Part shown: positions 34,218 to 43,972 of the stretch, piece after piece | How positions within the stretch are numbered: the first letter of the stretch is position 1 | Layout: each line of letters starts with the position of its first letter | NCBI RefSeq assembly: GCF_014650035.1 | Contig: NZ_BMUE01000013.1 | Coordinates: forward strand, 152,417 to 216,416 | Length of the DNA: 64,000 nt | DNA from: Streptomyces lucensis JCM 4490 | GTDB taxonomy: Bacteria; Actinomycetota; Actinomycetes; Streptomycetales; Streptomycetaceae | Reading direction: 5' to 3' | The notes under the pieces: generated by a model | Database searches by the model: none | Told to the model about the DNA's origin: nothing | What the model saw: the letters and a program-made list of their open reading frames with translations, nothing else | Position numbers and translations under genes: made by a program

Positions 34218-35462
34218 CTACGACTCCTCGGGCTCCGGCCTCCCGGCCCACAGCCGCCGTATGCGGGTGAACACGCCGGGGCCGCTCGGACTCCTGCGGC
34301 GGTGGCCGTGCACCCGGGGGTCGTCCGTGACGGCGTACCGCTTCACGTACGCCCCCAGGAAGGCCTGCAGGGTGGCGACCGCGGGGATGGCGATCAGCGC
34401 GCCGACGGCGCCCAGCAGCGCGGTGCCCGCTATGACCGACCCGAACGCGACCGCCGGGTGGATGTCGACCGTCCTGGCGGTCAGCTTGGGCTGGAGGACG
34501 TAGTTCTCGAACTGCTGGTAGACCACGACGAACCCCAGCACCCACACCGCGTACCAGGGCTCGACGGTGAACGCGATCAGCATCGGCAGCGCGCCCGCGA
34601 GGTACGTCCCGATGGTCGGGATGAACTGGGAGACCAGGCCCACCCAGACACCGAGCACGGGCGCGTAGGGCACGTCCAGGGCCTGCAGCAGGATGTAGTG
34701 CGCGACCCCGGAGATGAGCGCCATGAGACCGCGCGAGTAGAGGTAACCGCCCGTCTTGTCGACGGCGATCTCCCAGGCCCGCAGCACCTCGGTCTGACGT
34801 GCGGGGGGCAGGACCGAGCACAGGGCGCGCCGCAGCCGGGGGCCGTCGGCGGCGAAGTAGAACGAGAACAGCCCGATCGTCAGCAGCTGGAAGAGCCCGC
34901 CGAGCACCTGCGTGGAGACGTCGAGGACGCCGGCGGCGCTGTTCTGCGCGTACTTGCGCAGCCAGTCGGAGTGGAGCAGGCCCTCCTGGATGTCCACGCG
35001 TCTGAGTTCCGTGTGGAAGGTCTCGTTGGTCCAGTTGATCAGCGAGTCCAGGTAGTCCGGGAACCCCTCGATCATCTTGATGATCTGGCCGGCGAGCATG
35101 GAGCCGAGCAGGGTGACGAATCCGGCGACGGCGATCGTCAGCCCGAGGAAGACCAGGAAGGTGGCGAGGCCCCTGCGCATGCCGCGGGCGGCCATCCGGC
35201 TGACCGCGGGCTCGATCGCCAGGGCCAGGAAGAACGCGATCAGAATATTGATCAACAGGCCGGTCAGCTGGTGGAAGGCCCAGCTGCCCAGCTGGAACGC
35301 GGCGATCAACGCGAGCGCGAGCACCATGGCACGCGGCAGCCAGCGCGGCATACGGGCGACAGGAGCGACGGCGCCGTCGGCCGGGGGCCGGTCGGGGGGC
35401 GTCGCGTCGGTCAGTGCGGAGTGCCGGCTGGGCGGCTGGTTGTCCTCGTCAGTGGGTGCCAC
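34218..35462 (-). CDS. AI-2E family transporter (PerM-like permease)
   Basis: The 414-residue membrane protein begins with a hydrophilic Pro/Asp-rich N-terminus (about 1-40) and has about eight membrane segments. It shows the PerM/TqsA-type arrangement: two early spans, a large amphipathic region, then a C-terminal bundle with SQFIPTIGTYLAGALP and a QFENYVLQPKL motif. Members export small molecules or Na+/H+; the substrate here is unknown. GTG 35462 is preferred to GTG 35468 because GAGACT (35470-35475) lies 7 nt upstream with no SD, fitting a leaderless transcript. Confidence 0.88.
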   Translation of the reverse strand: MAPTDEDNQPPSRHSALTDATPPDRPPADGAVAPVARMPRWLPRAMVLALALIAAFQLGSWAFHQLTGLLINILIAFFLALAIEPAVSRMAARGMRRGLATFLVFLGLTIAVAGFVTLLGSMLAGQIIKMIEGFPDYLDSLINWTNETFHTELRRVDIQEGLLHSDWLRKYAQNSAAGVLDVSTQVLGGLFQLLTIGLFSFYFAADGPRLRRALCSVLPPARQTEVLRAWEIAVDKTGGYLYSRGLMALISGVAHYILLQALDVPYAPVLGVWVGLVSQFIPTIGTYLAGALPMLIAFTVEPWYAVWVLGFVVVYQQFENYVLQPKLTARTVDIHPAVAFGSVIAGTALLGAVGALIAIPAVATLQAFLGAYVKRYAVTDDPRVHGHRRRSPSGPGVFTRIRRLWAGRPEPEES

Positions 35463-35553
35463 GTGCACCAGTCTCGCCGACGCCGGCGCCGACCGGCGCC
35501 CACCTGCGATGTTCGTGACAGATCAGTTTCATCGCCGCGTCGGCGCAGCCACG

Positions 35554-35748
35554 TCAGCGCCGCTCCCCCGGCACGTTCATGACCGTGCAGACCACGCGCC
35601 ACACGTCCCTGGCCTCCCAGCCGGCGTCCAGCGCCTCGTGCACCGTGCGACCGCCCAGCTCCGACATCACGTGGTCGCGCGCGAAGGTTTCGGCGTACCC
35701 CGGACCGAAGTGTTCCGCCATCCTCTGCCAGAAGACCGTCAACCGCAT
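35554..35748 (-). CDS. DUF3046 family protein
   Basis: The 64-residue protein begins MRLTVFWQRMAEHFG and contains RDHVMSELGGRTVHEALDAG, the hallmark sequence of the actinobacterial DUF3046 family, which is commonly encoded next to recA-recX. Function is unknown. GATACT (35755-35760) lies 6 nt before the ATG with no SD, suggesting a leaderless mRNA. Confidence 0.9.
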   Translation of the reverse strand: MRLTVFWQRMAEHFGPGYAETFARDHVMSELGGRTVHEALDAGWEARDVWRVVCTVMNVPGERR

Positions 35749-35828
35749 GACACCAGTATCCCGCCCCTGAGGGTGGGCCCCGCCCGGGACCCCTCGCCGG
35801 GACCGCTTTGCGCCCTACGGTCTGGCCC

Positions 35829-36773
35829 ATGACCGAACCAGGAGCTTCCCCACACCCCCTCGCGCCCGCGGCGGGCTCTCCCCTCTCACGCGCCGAGCGG
35901 TTCGTGTGGCTCACCGCGCGCGTGCTGGAGCAGCGCCTCTTCGCGTTCCACTTCCTGCACGGGACCCACGAAGCGGTGGAGGCTGCACTGGACGCCTACC
36001 GCAACGACGACGGCGGCTACGGGCACGCGCTGGAACCCGGCCTGCGCGGACCCGTCAGCCAGCCCCTGCACGCCGCCCACGCCCTGCGCGTACTGGACGC
36101 CGTCGGGCGCTGCGGCGGACAGCGGGTGGAGCGCGTGTGCCACTACCTGACCCGCGTCTCCACCGCGGACGGCGCGCTGCCCGCGGTCCTCCCCGGCCAG
36201 CGCGGATATCCCACGGCGCCCTTCATCCCGGTCGTCGACGACCCTCCGGGCGAGCTGCTGGCCACGGGACCGGTCGTCGGGCTGCTGCACCGCAACGGGG
36301 TGTGGCACGCCTGGCTCTTCCGGGCCACCGACTTCTGCTGGCGGGCCGTGGAGTCCCTGCGCGAGCCGCACCCCTGTGAAGTGCGGGCCGCCGTGGCCTT
36401 CCTGGACTCCGCTCCCGACCGCCCGCGCGCGCAGGCGGCCGCCGGCCGGCTGGGCCGCCTGGTGCGGGAGCAGCGGCTGGCGGCGCTGGATCCGGACGAC
36501 CTGGGCGCGATCGCGGCCGCGCCCGGTCACGCCCCCGGCGGGCACCACCTCCCGCACGACTTCGCCAGGAGTCCGGGATCCCTCGCGCGCGCGTGGTTCA
36601 CCGACGACGAGATGAGCCGCTCCCTCGACCGCCTGGCCGCCGGACAGCGGGAGGACGGCGGCTGGCCCTCCCGCGACCACCGGTGGGCGCCGGTCCCCGC
36701 GCTGGAGACGCGCGCCGTGGTGACGATCGAGGCGCTGCGCACGCTGAGGGCGTACGGCCGCTTCGTGGGCTGA
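35829..36773 (+). CDS. Alpha/alpha-toroid (terpenoid-cyclase-like) protein, unknown function
   Basis: The 314-residue protein has repeated helical pairs with the YRNDDGGYGHALEP and GQREDGGWPS motifs, which are QW-like repeats of the six-hairpin alpha/alpha toroid fold found in prenyltransferases and squalene cyclases. The DxDD or zinc-site residues of those enzymes are not seen, so catalysis is unproven. TACGGT (35816-35821) lies 7 nt before the ATG at 35829 and no SD is present, so the gene is probably leaderless. It is convergent with azlD. Confidence 0.8.
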   Translation: MTEPGASPHPLAPAAGSPLSRAERFVWLTARVLEQRLFAFHFLHGTHEAVEAALDAYRNDDGGYGHALEPGLRGPVSQPLHAAHALRVLDAVGRCGGQRVERVCHYLTRVSTADGALPAVLPGQRGYPTAPFIPVVDDPPGELLATGPVVGLLHRNGVWHAWLFRATDFCWRAVESLREPHPCEVRAAVAFLDSAPDRPRAQAAAGRLGRLVREQRLAALDPDDLGAIAAAPGHAPGGHHLPHDFARSPGSLARAWFTDDEMSRSLDRLAAGQREDGGWPSRDHRWAPVPALETRAVVTIEALRTLRAYGRFVG

Positions 36774-36786
36774 GCGGGGTCCGTCC

Positions 36787-37098
36787 TCAGCCCGCGCCGA
36801 CGGCCCGGACTCCCGCCGTGACCACCACCGCCGACGCGACGACCAGCAGGAAGGGCGCGCGAAGCACCAGCGCCACGGCGGCCGCGCCGAGGCCCGCGGC
36901 CCGTGCGTCCAGCACGAGCGCGTGCCCGTCGGCGAACGTCTGCTGGGCCGTGAGCGCGGCGAGGAGGGCGACCGGCAGCAGGGCGGCGAGCCGTCGCACG
37001 AACGGCCGCTCCATGGCGCCCGCGGGTACCAGCAGCCCGGCGAGCTTGACGGCGTAGCAGCCCAGGACGGTCACGCCGATCGCGATCCAGGTGTTCAC
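36787..37098 (-). CDS. azlD: Branched-chain amino acid exporter subunit AzlD
   Basis: The 103-residue membrane protein has about four hydrophobic segments and the AzlD-type motif ERPFVRRLAALLPVALLAAL. With AzlC it forms an exporter of branched-chain amino acids or analogues. The GTG start overlaps the azlC stop as GTGA, and GGAGGA lies upstream inside azlC, so translation is coupled. Confidence 0.92.
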   Translation of the reverse strand: MNTWIAIGVTVLGCYAVKLAGLLVPAGAMERPFVRRLAALLPVALLAALTAQQTFADGHALVLDARAAGLGAAAVALVLRAPFLLVVASAVVVTAGVRAVGAG

Positions 37099-37877
37099 CG
37101 GTCCTCCTCGGACCCGCCCGGCACGGGCGGTGCCGCGGGCACGTCCGCTGCCTCCGGTGTGCCACGGCCGCCGCGGCGCCCCTCGGCGAACAGCGCGACC
37201 GGTGCCGCCAGCGCCGCCACCAGGACGGGCACGCCGGCCGGCAGGACGGGCAGCAGGGCGAGGCCCAGCAGGACGGCGAGGCCCGCGACCGCGCGCTCGG
37301 TGGCGGTCCTGAGCATCGGCGCGAGCAGCGCCAGGAACACCGCGGGCCCCGCGGCGTCCAGTCCCCACGCGCGCGTGTCGCCGATCGCCTTGGCACCGAG
37401 CGCACCGAGCAGTGTGGTGAGGTTCCACAGCAGGTACAGGCTGAGCCCGGTGACGGTGAAACCGATCCGGGCGGCGCGCCGGGTCGGCTGGGCGAGGGTG
37501 ACCGCGGTGGTCTCGTCGATCACCCACTGGGCGGCGAAGGGCCGGACCGCGCGCGGAAGGGCGAGCACCTGCGAGAGCCGCAGCCCGTAGAAGGCGTTGC
37601 GCACGCCCAGGAAGAAGGCCCCGGCGGCGGCCGTGAACGGGTTGCCCCCGGCGGCGAGCGCTCCGACCAGGGCGAACTGGGAGGCGCCGGTGAACACCAG
37701 GAGGCTGAGCGCGCACGTCTGGAGCAGGCCGAGCCCGCTGCCGGCCGAGGTCACCCCGAAGGCGAAGCCCGAAAGGCCGACGGCGACGCCGACTCCGAGT
37801 GCGTCCCGTACGACGGCGGCGTCCGGTTTGCCCGTGCCGTCCGCGGTCATTTCCGCGAGTGCTGTCTGCTGTGCCAC
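37095..37877 (-). CDS. azlC: Branched-chain amino acid exporter subunit AzlC
   Basis: The 260-residue protein has about seven membrane spans and the AzlC signature FTGASQFALVGALAAGG, followed by LGVRNAFYG and QWVIDETTAV. It is the large subunit of the AzlCD exporter. The C-terminal 30 residues are hydrophilic. GTG 37877 is preceded by TACCGT (37885-37890) at 7 nt with no SD, suggesting a leaderless transcript. An AraC regulator is encoded immediately upstream on the same strand and may control it. Confidence 0.93.
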   Translation of the reverse strand: MAQQTALAEMTADGTGKPDAAVVRDALGVGVAVGLSGFAFGVTSAGSGLGLLQTCALSLLVFTGASQFALVGALAAGGNPFTAAAGAFFLGVRNAFYGLRLSQVLALPRAVRPFAAQWVIDETTAVTLAQPTRRAARIGFTVTGLSLYLLWNLTTLLGALGAKAIGDTRAWGLDAAGPAVFLALLAPMLRTATERAVAGLAVLLGLALLPVLPAGVPVLVAALAAPVALFAEGRRGGRGTPEAADVPAAPPVPGGSEEDR

Positions 37878-37900
37878 ACCGCGGACGGTACGGGCCGCGG

Positions 37901-38788
37901 TCAGCGCGGGTCTTGTACGTTCTTGCGCTCACGCTGGTAGGCGCCCGGAGGCACGCCGACGATCCGGGCGAAATGCCGGTTGAGGTGGGGCTGGTCGGTG
38001 AAGCCGACGGTGACGGCCGCCTCGGCCGGGGCCGTCCCGGCGTCCAGGAGAAGCCGTGCGCGGCGTACGCGCGCGTCGGTCAGCCAGGTGTGGGGCGGCA
38101 TGCCGTAGGTGTCACGGAAAGCCCGGAGCAGGGCGAACGGGCTGGTCCCGAGTTCGGCGGCCAGCCGCTCCAGGGTCGGCGGCTCGGCCATCCGCTCCTC
38201 CAGGACCGCACGCGCGCGTACCGCGTTGCGGGCACCGGCCGTCGGCGTGCGCCGCTGCGGCAGCCGCCCCCCGTTCAGCCGCAGCAGCCGGGTCACGGCG
38301 GTGCGCAGCAGCGTGTCGGCGGCCAGCGCGTTGCCCTCCTCCGCGGCGCGAAGCACCTGGTGGACCAGGCGGACGGTGTAAGGGTCGTCGAGAACGGGGC
38401 TGGCGAATCCCGGCGTGCCGCGGACGGTGCTGGTCTCGGCGGCGATCTCGCCGACCACCTCGGGCGAGGGGTAGAGCGCGCCGTACCGCCAGCCCTCGGG
38501 GACGCCGGCCCGGCCGGTGTGGGGAGTGTCCGGGTTGACCAGGGCGAGGGCGCCCGCGCCGGCGGAGACGTCGGAGCCCCGGTGGTGGAAGACCTCCACC
38601 CCGTCGGCTATGGCGGCGATCACGAAGTGCTCGTGGGTGTGGCGGACGAACGTCTTGCGGACGTACCGGGCGCGCAGCAGGTCGACGCCGGGCAGCTCCT
38701 CGTACCGCCAGTGCCGCGCCCGCTCCACCGGCCGGTCCCCGTGCCGTCCGGCCGGACCCGCCGTCCCTCCGTTCTCCGTACCCGCCAT
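37901..38788 (-). CDS. AraC family regulator with N-terminal cupin
   Basis: The 295-residue protein has an N-terminal AraC-binding cupin (about 25-150, with RHTHEHFVIAAI and VNPDTPHTG) and two C-terminal helix-turn-helix motifs (LERLAAELGTSPFALLRAF and AAVTVGFTDQPHLNRHF). This is the layout of regulators that control adjacent LysE or AzlCD amino acid exporters. The gene lies 23 nt upstream of azlC on the same strand, so azlCD is the likely target. The ATG at 38788 has GGGGG just upstream. Confidence 0.92.
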   Translation of the reverse strand: MAGTENGGTAGPAGRHGDRPVERARHWRYEELPGVDLLRARYVRKTFVRHTHEHFVIAAIADGVEVFHHRGSDVSAGAGALALVNPDTPHTGRAGVPEGWRYGALYPSPEVVGEIAAETSTVRGTPGFASPVLDDPYTVRLVHQVLRAAEEGNALAADTLLRTAVTRLLRLNGGRLPQRRTPTAGARNAVRARAVLEERMAEPPTLERLAAELGTSPFALLRAFRDTYGMPPHTWLTDARVRRARLLLDAGTAPAEAAVTVGFTDQPHLNRHFARIVGVPPGAYQRERKNVQDPR

Positions 38789-38917
38789 ACCCCCATTCTC
38801 CGCCCCCGCGCCCCCGCTTCTCCGCCCCTGCACCCCGGCCGGGCGCGGGCGTCACCGCGGCGCCGGGCGTTTGCCCAGGTCACCGCGATTGTCAGTGGCC
38901 GGGTGCAGGATGGACGC

Positions 38918-41900
38918 ATGGTCAGCTCCGCGCACCGAGCCCTCGACGGCTTCTCGCCCGCGACCCGCGGCTGGTTCACGGGGGCGTTCTCCGCGCCCAC
39001 CGCGGCCCAGGCGGGCGCGTGGCGGGCCATCGGGGAGGGCTCGGACGTCCTGGTGGTCGCCCCGACCGGCTCCGGCAAGACACTGGCCGCGTTCCTGGCC
39101 GCCCTGGACCAGCTGGCCTCGACCCCGCCCCCGGCCGACCCGAGGAAGCGCTGCCGGGTGCTGTACGTGTCCCCGCTGAAGGCCCTCGCGGTCGACGTCG
39201 AGCGCAATCTGCGCAGCCCGCTGACCGGCCTGCGCCAGGAGTCGGTGCGCCTGGGCCTGCCCGAGCCCGAGGTCCGGGTCGGGATCCGCTCCGGCGACAC
39301 CCCGGCCGCCGAGCGGCGCGCCCTGTCCACGCGGCCGCCGGACATCCTCATCACCACCCCCGAGTCGCTGTTCCTGATGCTCACCTCCGCCGCCCGCGAC
39401 GCGCTGACGGGTGTGGAGACGGTGATCCTGGACGAGGTGCACGCGGTCGCGGGCACCAAGCGGGGCGCCCACCTCGCGCTCTCCCTGGAGCGGCTGGACG
39501 AGCTGCTGCCGAAACCGGCGCGCCGGATCGGGCTCTCGGCGACCGTGCGCCCGGTGGAGGAGATCGCCCGGTACCTGTCCCCGCGCCGCAAGGTGGAGAT
39601 CGTCCAGCCGGAGTCCGGCAAGGAGTTCGACCTCTCCGTCGTCGTCCCGGTCGAGGACATGGGCGAGCTGGGCGGCTCCCCCGCGGCCGACGCCGCCGAC
39701 GGCGGGGAGCGGCCCTCGATCTGGCCCCACGTGGAGGAGCGGATCGCCGACCTGGTCCAGTCCCACCGCTCCACGATCGTGTTCGCCAACTCGCGGCGGC
39801 TGGCCGAGCGGCTGTGCAACCGGCTCAACGAGATCGCGTACGAGCGCGCGACCGGCGAGAAACTGGACGAGCACCACTCCCCGGCCGAGCTGATGGGCGG
39901 TTCGGGCGCGGCCATGGGCGCGCCCTCGGTGATCGCCCGCGCCCACCACGGATCGGTCTCCAAGGAACAGCGTGCCCTGGTCGAGGAGGACCTGAAGGCG
40001 GGCCGGCTGCCTGCCGTGGTCGCCACGTCCAGCCTGGAACTGGGCATCGACATGGGCGCCGTGGACCTGGTCGTCCAGGTGGAGTCCCCGCCCTCGGTCG
40101 CCTCCGGGCTGCAGCGCGTCGGCCGCGCGGGGCACCAGGTCGGCGCCGTCTCCACCGGTGTCGTCTTCCCCAAGTACCGGGGCGACCTCGTGCAGGCGGC
40201 CGTGGTCACCGAGCGGATGCGCACGGGCTCGATCGAGTCCCTGAAGGTGCCCGCGAACCCGCTGGACGTGCTCGCGCAGCAGCTCGTCGCCATGACGGCG
40301 CTGGACACCTGGCAGTACGACGACCTGCTCGCCACGGTCCGCCGCGCCGCTCCGTTCGCCTCGCTGCCCGAGTCGGCGTTCACGGCGGTCCTCGACATGC
40401 TCGCGGGCCGCTACCCGTCCGACGCGTTCGCCGAGTTGCGCCCGCGCGTGGTGTGGGACCGGGTGGCGGGCACCGTCACCGGCCGCCCCGGCGCCCAGCG
40501 GCTCGCCGTCACCTCCGGCGGCACGATCCCCGACCGCGGCCTGTTCGGGGTCTTCCTCGCCGGTTCGGACCCCAAGAAGGGCGGTGGCCGGGTCGGCGAG
40601 CTGGACGAGGAGATGGTCTACGAGTCCCGGGTCGGGGACGTCTTCACGCTGGGCACGAGTTCCTGGCGCATCGAGGACATCACCCGCGACCGGGTCCTGG
40701 TCTCCCCCGCGCCGGGCGTGCCGGGGCGGCTGCCGTTCTGGAAGGGCGACCAGCTGGGCCGCCCGCTCGAACTGGGCCGCGCGGTGGGCGCGTTCCTGCG
40801 CGAGGTCGGCTCGCTGTCCCAGGACGAGGCGAGAGCGCGCCTGCTCGCCGCGGGTCTGGACGCGTGGGCGGCGGACAACGTGCTGTCGTACCTGGCCGAG
40901 CAGCGCGAGGCATGCGGCCACATCCCGGACGACCGCACGATCGTCGTGGAGCGTTTCCGCGACGAGCTGGGCGACTGGCGGGTGGTGGTGCACTCCCCGT
41001 TCGGCGCCCAGGTCCACGCCCCCTGGGCCCTCTCCCTGGGCGCCCGCCTGTCCGAGCGGTACGGCATGGACGCGCAGGTCATGCACGCCGACGACGGCAT
41101 CGTGCTGCGCCTGCCCGACGCCGACCTGATGGGCCTGGACCTGCTCGACCAGGAGCCGGTGAGGGCCGGCGCGGAGTACGACGGCGACCAGGCGCCCGTC
41201 GGCGCGGCGGACGTCGTCTTCGACAAGGGAGAGGTCGACCAGGTCGTCACCGACCAGGTGGGCGGCTCGGCCCTGTTCGCCTCCCGGTTCCGCGAGTGCG
41301 CGGCCCGCGCCCTGCTGCTGCCGCGCCGCAATCCCGGCAAGCGCACCCCGCTGTGGCAGCAGCGTCAGCGCGCCGCCCAGCTGCTCCAGGTGGCGAGCGA
41401 GTTCGGCTCGTTCCCGATCGTGCTGGAAGCGGTCCGCGAGTGCCTCCAGGACGTCTTCGACGTCCCCGGTCTCGCGGAGCTGATGGGCGACATCGAGTCC
41501 CGCAAGGTACGCCTGGTCGAGGTCACCACCCCGGAGCCGTCGCCGTTCGCCCGGTCCCTGCTCTTCGGGTACGTCGCCCAGTTCCTGTACGAGGGCGACT
41601 CCCCGCTGGCCGAGCGCCGCGCGGCCGCGCTGTCCCTGGACTCGCGGCTGCTGGCCGAGTTGCTGGGCCAGGCGGAGCTGCGCGAACTGCTCGACGCCGA
41701 GGTGCTGACCGAGCTGGAGCGCGAGCTGCAGTGGCTCACCGAGGACCGCCGGGTCAAGGACGTGGAGGGCGTGGCCGACGTGCTGCGCCTGCTCGGCCCG
41801 CTGACCGACGCCGAGCTGGCCGAACGGGGCGCCGACCCCGAGTGGGCGCGGGAGCTGGCCGGCGCCCGCCGGGCCATCAAGGTCCGCGTCGCGGGCGCCG

Positions 41901-43927
41901 ACCACTGGGCGGCGATCGAGGACGCGGGCCGGCTGCGCGACGCGCTCGGCACGGCCCTGCCCGTCGGTGTCCCGGAGGCCTTCACCGAGCCGGTCAAGGA
42001 TCCGCTGGGAGACCTGCTCGCCCGGTACGCCCGTACCCACGGCCCGTTCACGTCGGTCACCGCGGCGGCCCGCTTCGGGCTGGGCACCGCGGTCACCGAG
42101 GGCGCCCTGCAGCGGCTCGCGGCGAACGGGCGGGTCGTGCAGGGCGAGTTCCACCCGGCGGGCATCGGCCAGGAGTGGTGCGACGCGGCCGTGCTGCGCC
42201 GTCTGCGCCGCCGCTCCCTCGCGGCACTGAGGCACGAGCTGGAGCCCGTGCCGCCGGCCGCGCTCGCCCAGTTCCTGCCGCAGTGGCAGCACATCGGCAA
42301 GGGCCACGGGCTGCGGGGCGTCGACGGACTGGTGCGCGCGATCGAGCAGTTGCAGGGCGCGTCCGTGCCCGCGTCCGCGCTGGAGAGACTGGTCCTGCCC
42401 TCCCGCGTGGCGAACTACACGCCGTCGATGCTCGACGAACTGACCGCGGCGGGCGAGGTGGTGTGGGCGGGCGCCGGCTCCCTGCCCGGAAAGGACGGCT
42501 GGGTCTCCCTGTACCTGGCCGACGCGGCCCCGCTGCTGCTCCCCCCACCGCACCCGCTGGAGCCGACCGCGCTCCACCAGTCCGTCCTCGACGCCCTCTC
42601 GGGCGGCTACGGCCTGTTCTTCCGTCAGATCGCCGACCAGGTCCGGGCCACCACCCACCCGGACGCCACCGACCCCCAACTCGCCGACGCCCTCTGGGAC
42701 CTGGCCTGGTCGGGCCGGCTCACCAACGACACCCTCGCCCCGATGCGCTCCCTGCTGGGGTCGGGCCGTACGGCGGGCTCGACCGCCCACCGTGCCAAGC
42801 GCAACGTCCCGCGCGGGCGCTACGGCTCGCTGACGGCGGCCGCCCGCACCGCGTCCCGCACCGGCCCGCCGACCGTCGCGGGCCGCTGGTCGCTGCTCCC
42901 CGCCACCGAACCGGACGCCACCGTGCGGGCGCACGCGCTGGCCCGCCTCCTGCTCGACCGGCACGGTGTCGTCACTCGCGGCGCGGTCGCGGCGGAGGGC
43001 GTCGAGGGCGGCTTCTCGGCGGTGTACCGCGTACTGTCCGCCTTCGAGGAGAGCGGCCAGGCACGGCGCGGCTACGTGGTCGAGGGGCTGGGAGCGGCGC
43101 AGTTCGCCATGGACGGCGCCGTGGACCGCCTGCGCGCGGTGTCCAACGCGCGTGAACGGGGTGAGGCGTTGCCCGCCGGAGAAGGCGACGGCTTCCCAGC
43201 CCGGGCTCGGGCGCAGGACGGCACGGGTCTCCCGGACGACATGTTCGCTCCCGGCCCCGCGGACGGTTTCGCCGGCCTCGGTGCCGGCCCGCACGGCCAC
43301 GCGTCCCCCGGCGTCTTCGGCGCAGCGGACGGCGGGCTCGCCCATCCCGGCCTCGACGGTGACTTCACCTGGCCGCCGGCGGACCTGGCCACCGGCCCCG
43401 GTGACCACTCCTCCCGCCGTGACCCGGCCGACCCCTTCGCCTCCCCCGGCCACGGCGGCCCACGAGGAGGCGGCCGGGCCGCATACGGTCCCGCCGCGGC
43501 CCGTGGATACGGCCGGGCCGACGCCACCGCGCCCGACCCCCGTGCCGTTGCCCTCGCCGCGGCCGACCCCGCCAACGCCTACGGCGCGGCCCTGCCCTGG
43601 CCGGAGCCGCCGACCGGCGCCGGACACAAACCCGGCCGCAAGGCGGGCTCGCTGGTCGTCCTGGTGGAGGGCGAGCTGACGCTCTACATGGAGCGGGGCG
43701 GCAAGACGCTGCTGGCCTGGCCCGCCACCGCGGACACCGCCGCCACGGACGATGCCCGTCTGCACACGGCGGCCGAGACCCTGGCCGCGGCCGCCCGCGC
43801 GGGCTCCCTCGGCACGGTGACGGTCGAGCGGATCAACGGCGTCCAGGCCCTGACCTCCCCCGTCGGCACCCTCCTGGAGGCGGCCGGGTTCGTGGCCACA
43901 CCGCGCGGGCTGCGCCTGAGAGCGTGA
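38918..43927 (+). CDS. lhr: Lhr-type ATP-dependent 3'-5' DNA helicase
   Basis: The 1669-residue Lhr helicase has Walker A APTGSGKTLAA (about 48-58), DEVHAVAG (the DExH motif), SATVRP (motif III) and GRAGHQ (motif VI), followed by the winged helix and Lhr-core domains. A C-terminal extension follows, as in mycobacterial Lhr. Between about residues 1410 and 1560 lies a Gly/Ala/Pro/Asp-rich insert, after which the domain resumes (SLVVLVEGELTLYMERGGKT). Lhr unwinds RNA:DNA hybrids and is DNA-damage inducible in mycobacteria. AGGA lies before the ATG at 38918. nei follows 45 nt downstream. Confidence 0.95.
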   Translation: MVSSAHRALDGFSPATRGWFTGAFSAPTAAQAGAWRAIGEGSDVLVVAPTGSGKTLAAFLAALDQLASTPPPADPRKRCRVLYVSPLKALAVDVERNLRSPLTGLRQESVRLGLPEPEVRVGIRSGDTPAAERRALSTRPPDILITTPESLFLMLTSAARDALTGVETVILDEVHAVAGTKRGAHLALSLERLDELLPKPARRIGLSATVRPVEEIARYLSPRRKVEIVQPESGKEFDLSVVVPVEDMGELGGSPAADAADGGERPSIWPHVEERIADLVQSHRSTIVFANSRRLAERLCNRLNEIAYERATGEKLDEHHSPAELMGGSGAAMGAPSVIARAHHGSVSKEQRALVEEDLKAGRLPAVVATSSLELGIDMGAVDLVVQVESPPSVASGLQRVGRAGHQVGAVSTGVVFPKYRGDLVQAAVVTERMRTGSIESLKVPANPLDVLAQQLVAMTALDTWQYDDLLATVRRAAPFASLPESAFTAVLDMLAGRYPSDAFAELRPRVVWDRVAGTVTGRPGAQRLAVTSGGTIPDRGLFGVFLAGSDPKKGGGRVGELDEEMVYESRVGDVFTLGTSSWRIEDITRDRVLVSPAPGVPGRLPFWKGDQLGRPLELGRAVGAFLREVGSLSQDEARARLLAAGLDAWAADNVLSYLAEQREACGHIPDDRTIVVERFRDELGDWRVVVHSPFGAQVHAPWALSLGARLSERYGMDAQVMHADDGIVLRLPDADLMGLDLLDQEPVRAGAEYDGDQAPVGAADVVFDKGEVDQVVTDQVGGSALFASRFRECAARALLLPRRNPGKRTPLWQQRQRAAQLLQVASEFGSFPIVLEAVRECLQDVFDVPGLAELMGDIESRKVRLVEVTTPEPSPFARSLLFGYVAQFLYEGDSPLAERRAAALSLDSRLLAELLGQAELRELLDAEVLTELERELQWLTEDRRVKDVEGVADVLRLLGPLTDAELAERGADPEWARELAGARRAIKVRVAGADHWAAIEDAGRLRDALGTALPVGVPEAFTEPVKDPLGDLLARYARTHGPFTSVTAAARFGLGTAVTEGALQRLAANGRVVQGEFHPAGIGQEWCDAAVLRRLRRRSLAALRHELEPVPPAALAQFLPQWQHIGKGHGLRGVDGLVRAIEQLQGASVPASALERLVLPSRVANYTPSMLDELTAAGEVVWAGAGSLPGKDGWVSLYLADAAPLLLPPPHPLEPTALHQSVLDALSGGYGLFFRQIADQVRATTHPDATDPQLADALWDLAWSGRLTNDTLAPMRSLLGSGRTAGSTAHRAKRNVPRGRYGSLTAAARTASRTGPPTVAGRWSLLPATEPDATVRAHALARLLLDRHGVVTRGAVAAEGVEGGFSAVYRVLSAFEESGQARRGYVVEGLGAAQFAMDGAVDRLRAVSNARERGEALPAGEGDGFPARARAQDGTGLPDDMFAPGPADGFAGLGAGPHGHASPGVFGAADGGLAHPGLDGDFTWPPADLATGPGDHSSRRDPADPFASPGHGGPRGGGRAAYGPAAARGYGRADATAPDPRAVALAAADPANAYGAALPWPEPPTGAGHKPGRKAGSLVVLVEGELTLYMERGGKTLLAWPATADTAATDDARLHTAAETLAAAARAGSLGTVTVERINGVQALTSPVGTLLEAAGFVATPRGLRLRA

Positions 43928-43972
43928 CCGGCGCCGTGCTCCCGCTCCACCCCGCCGTGGCACCCTTGACGC

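Noticed and set aside
37799..38917. Extension of lhr upstream to 37799
   Set aside because: This part is antisense to the AraC regulator; the family start and an AGGA site support 38918.
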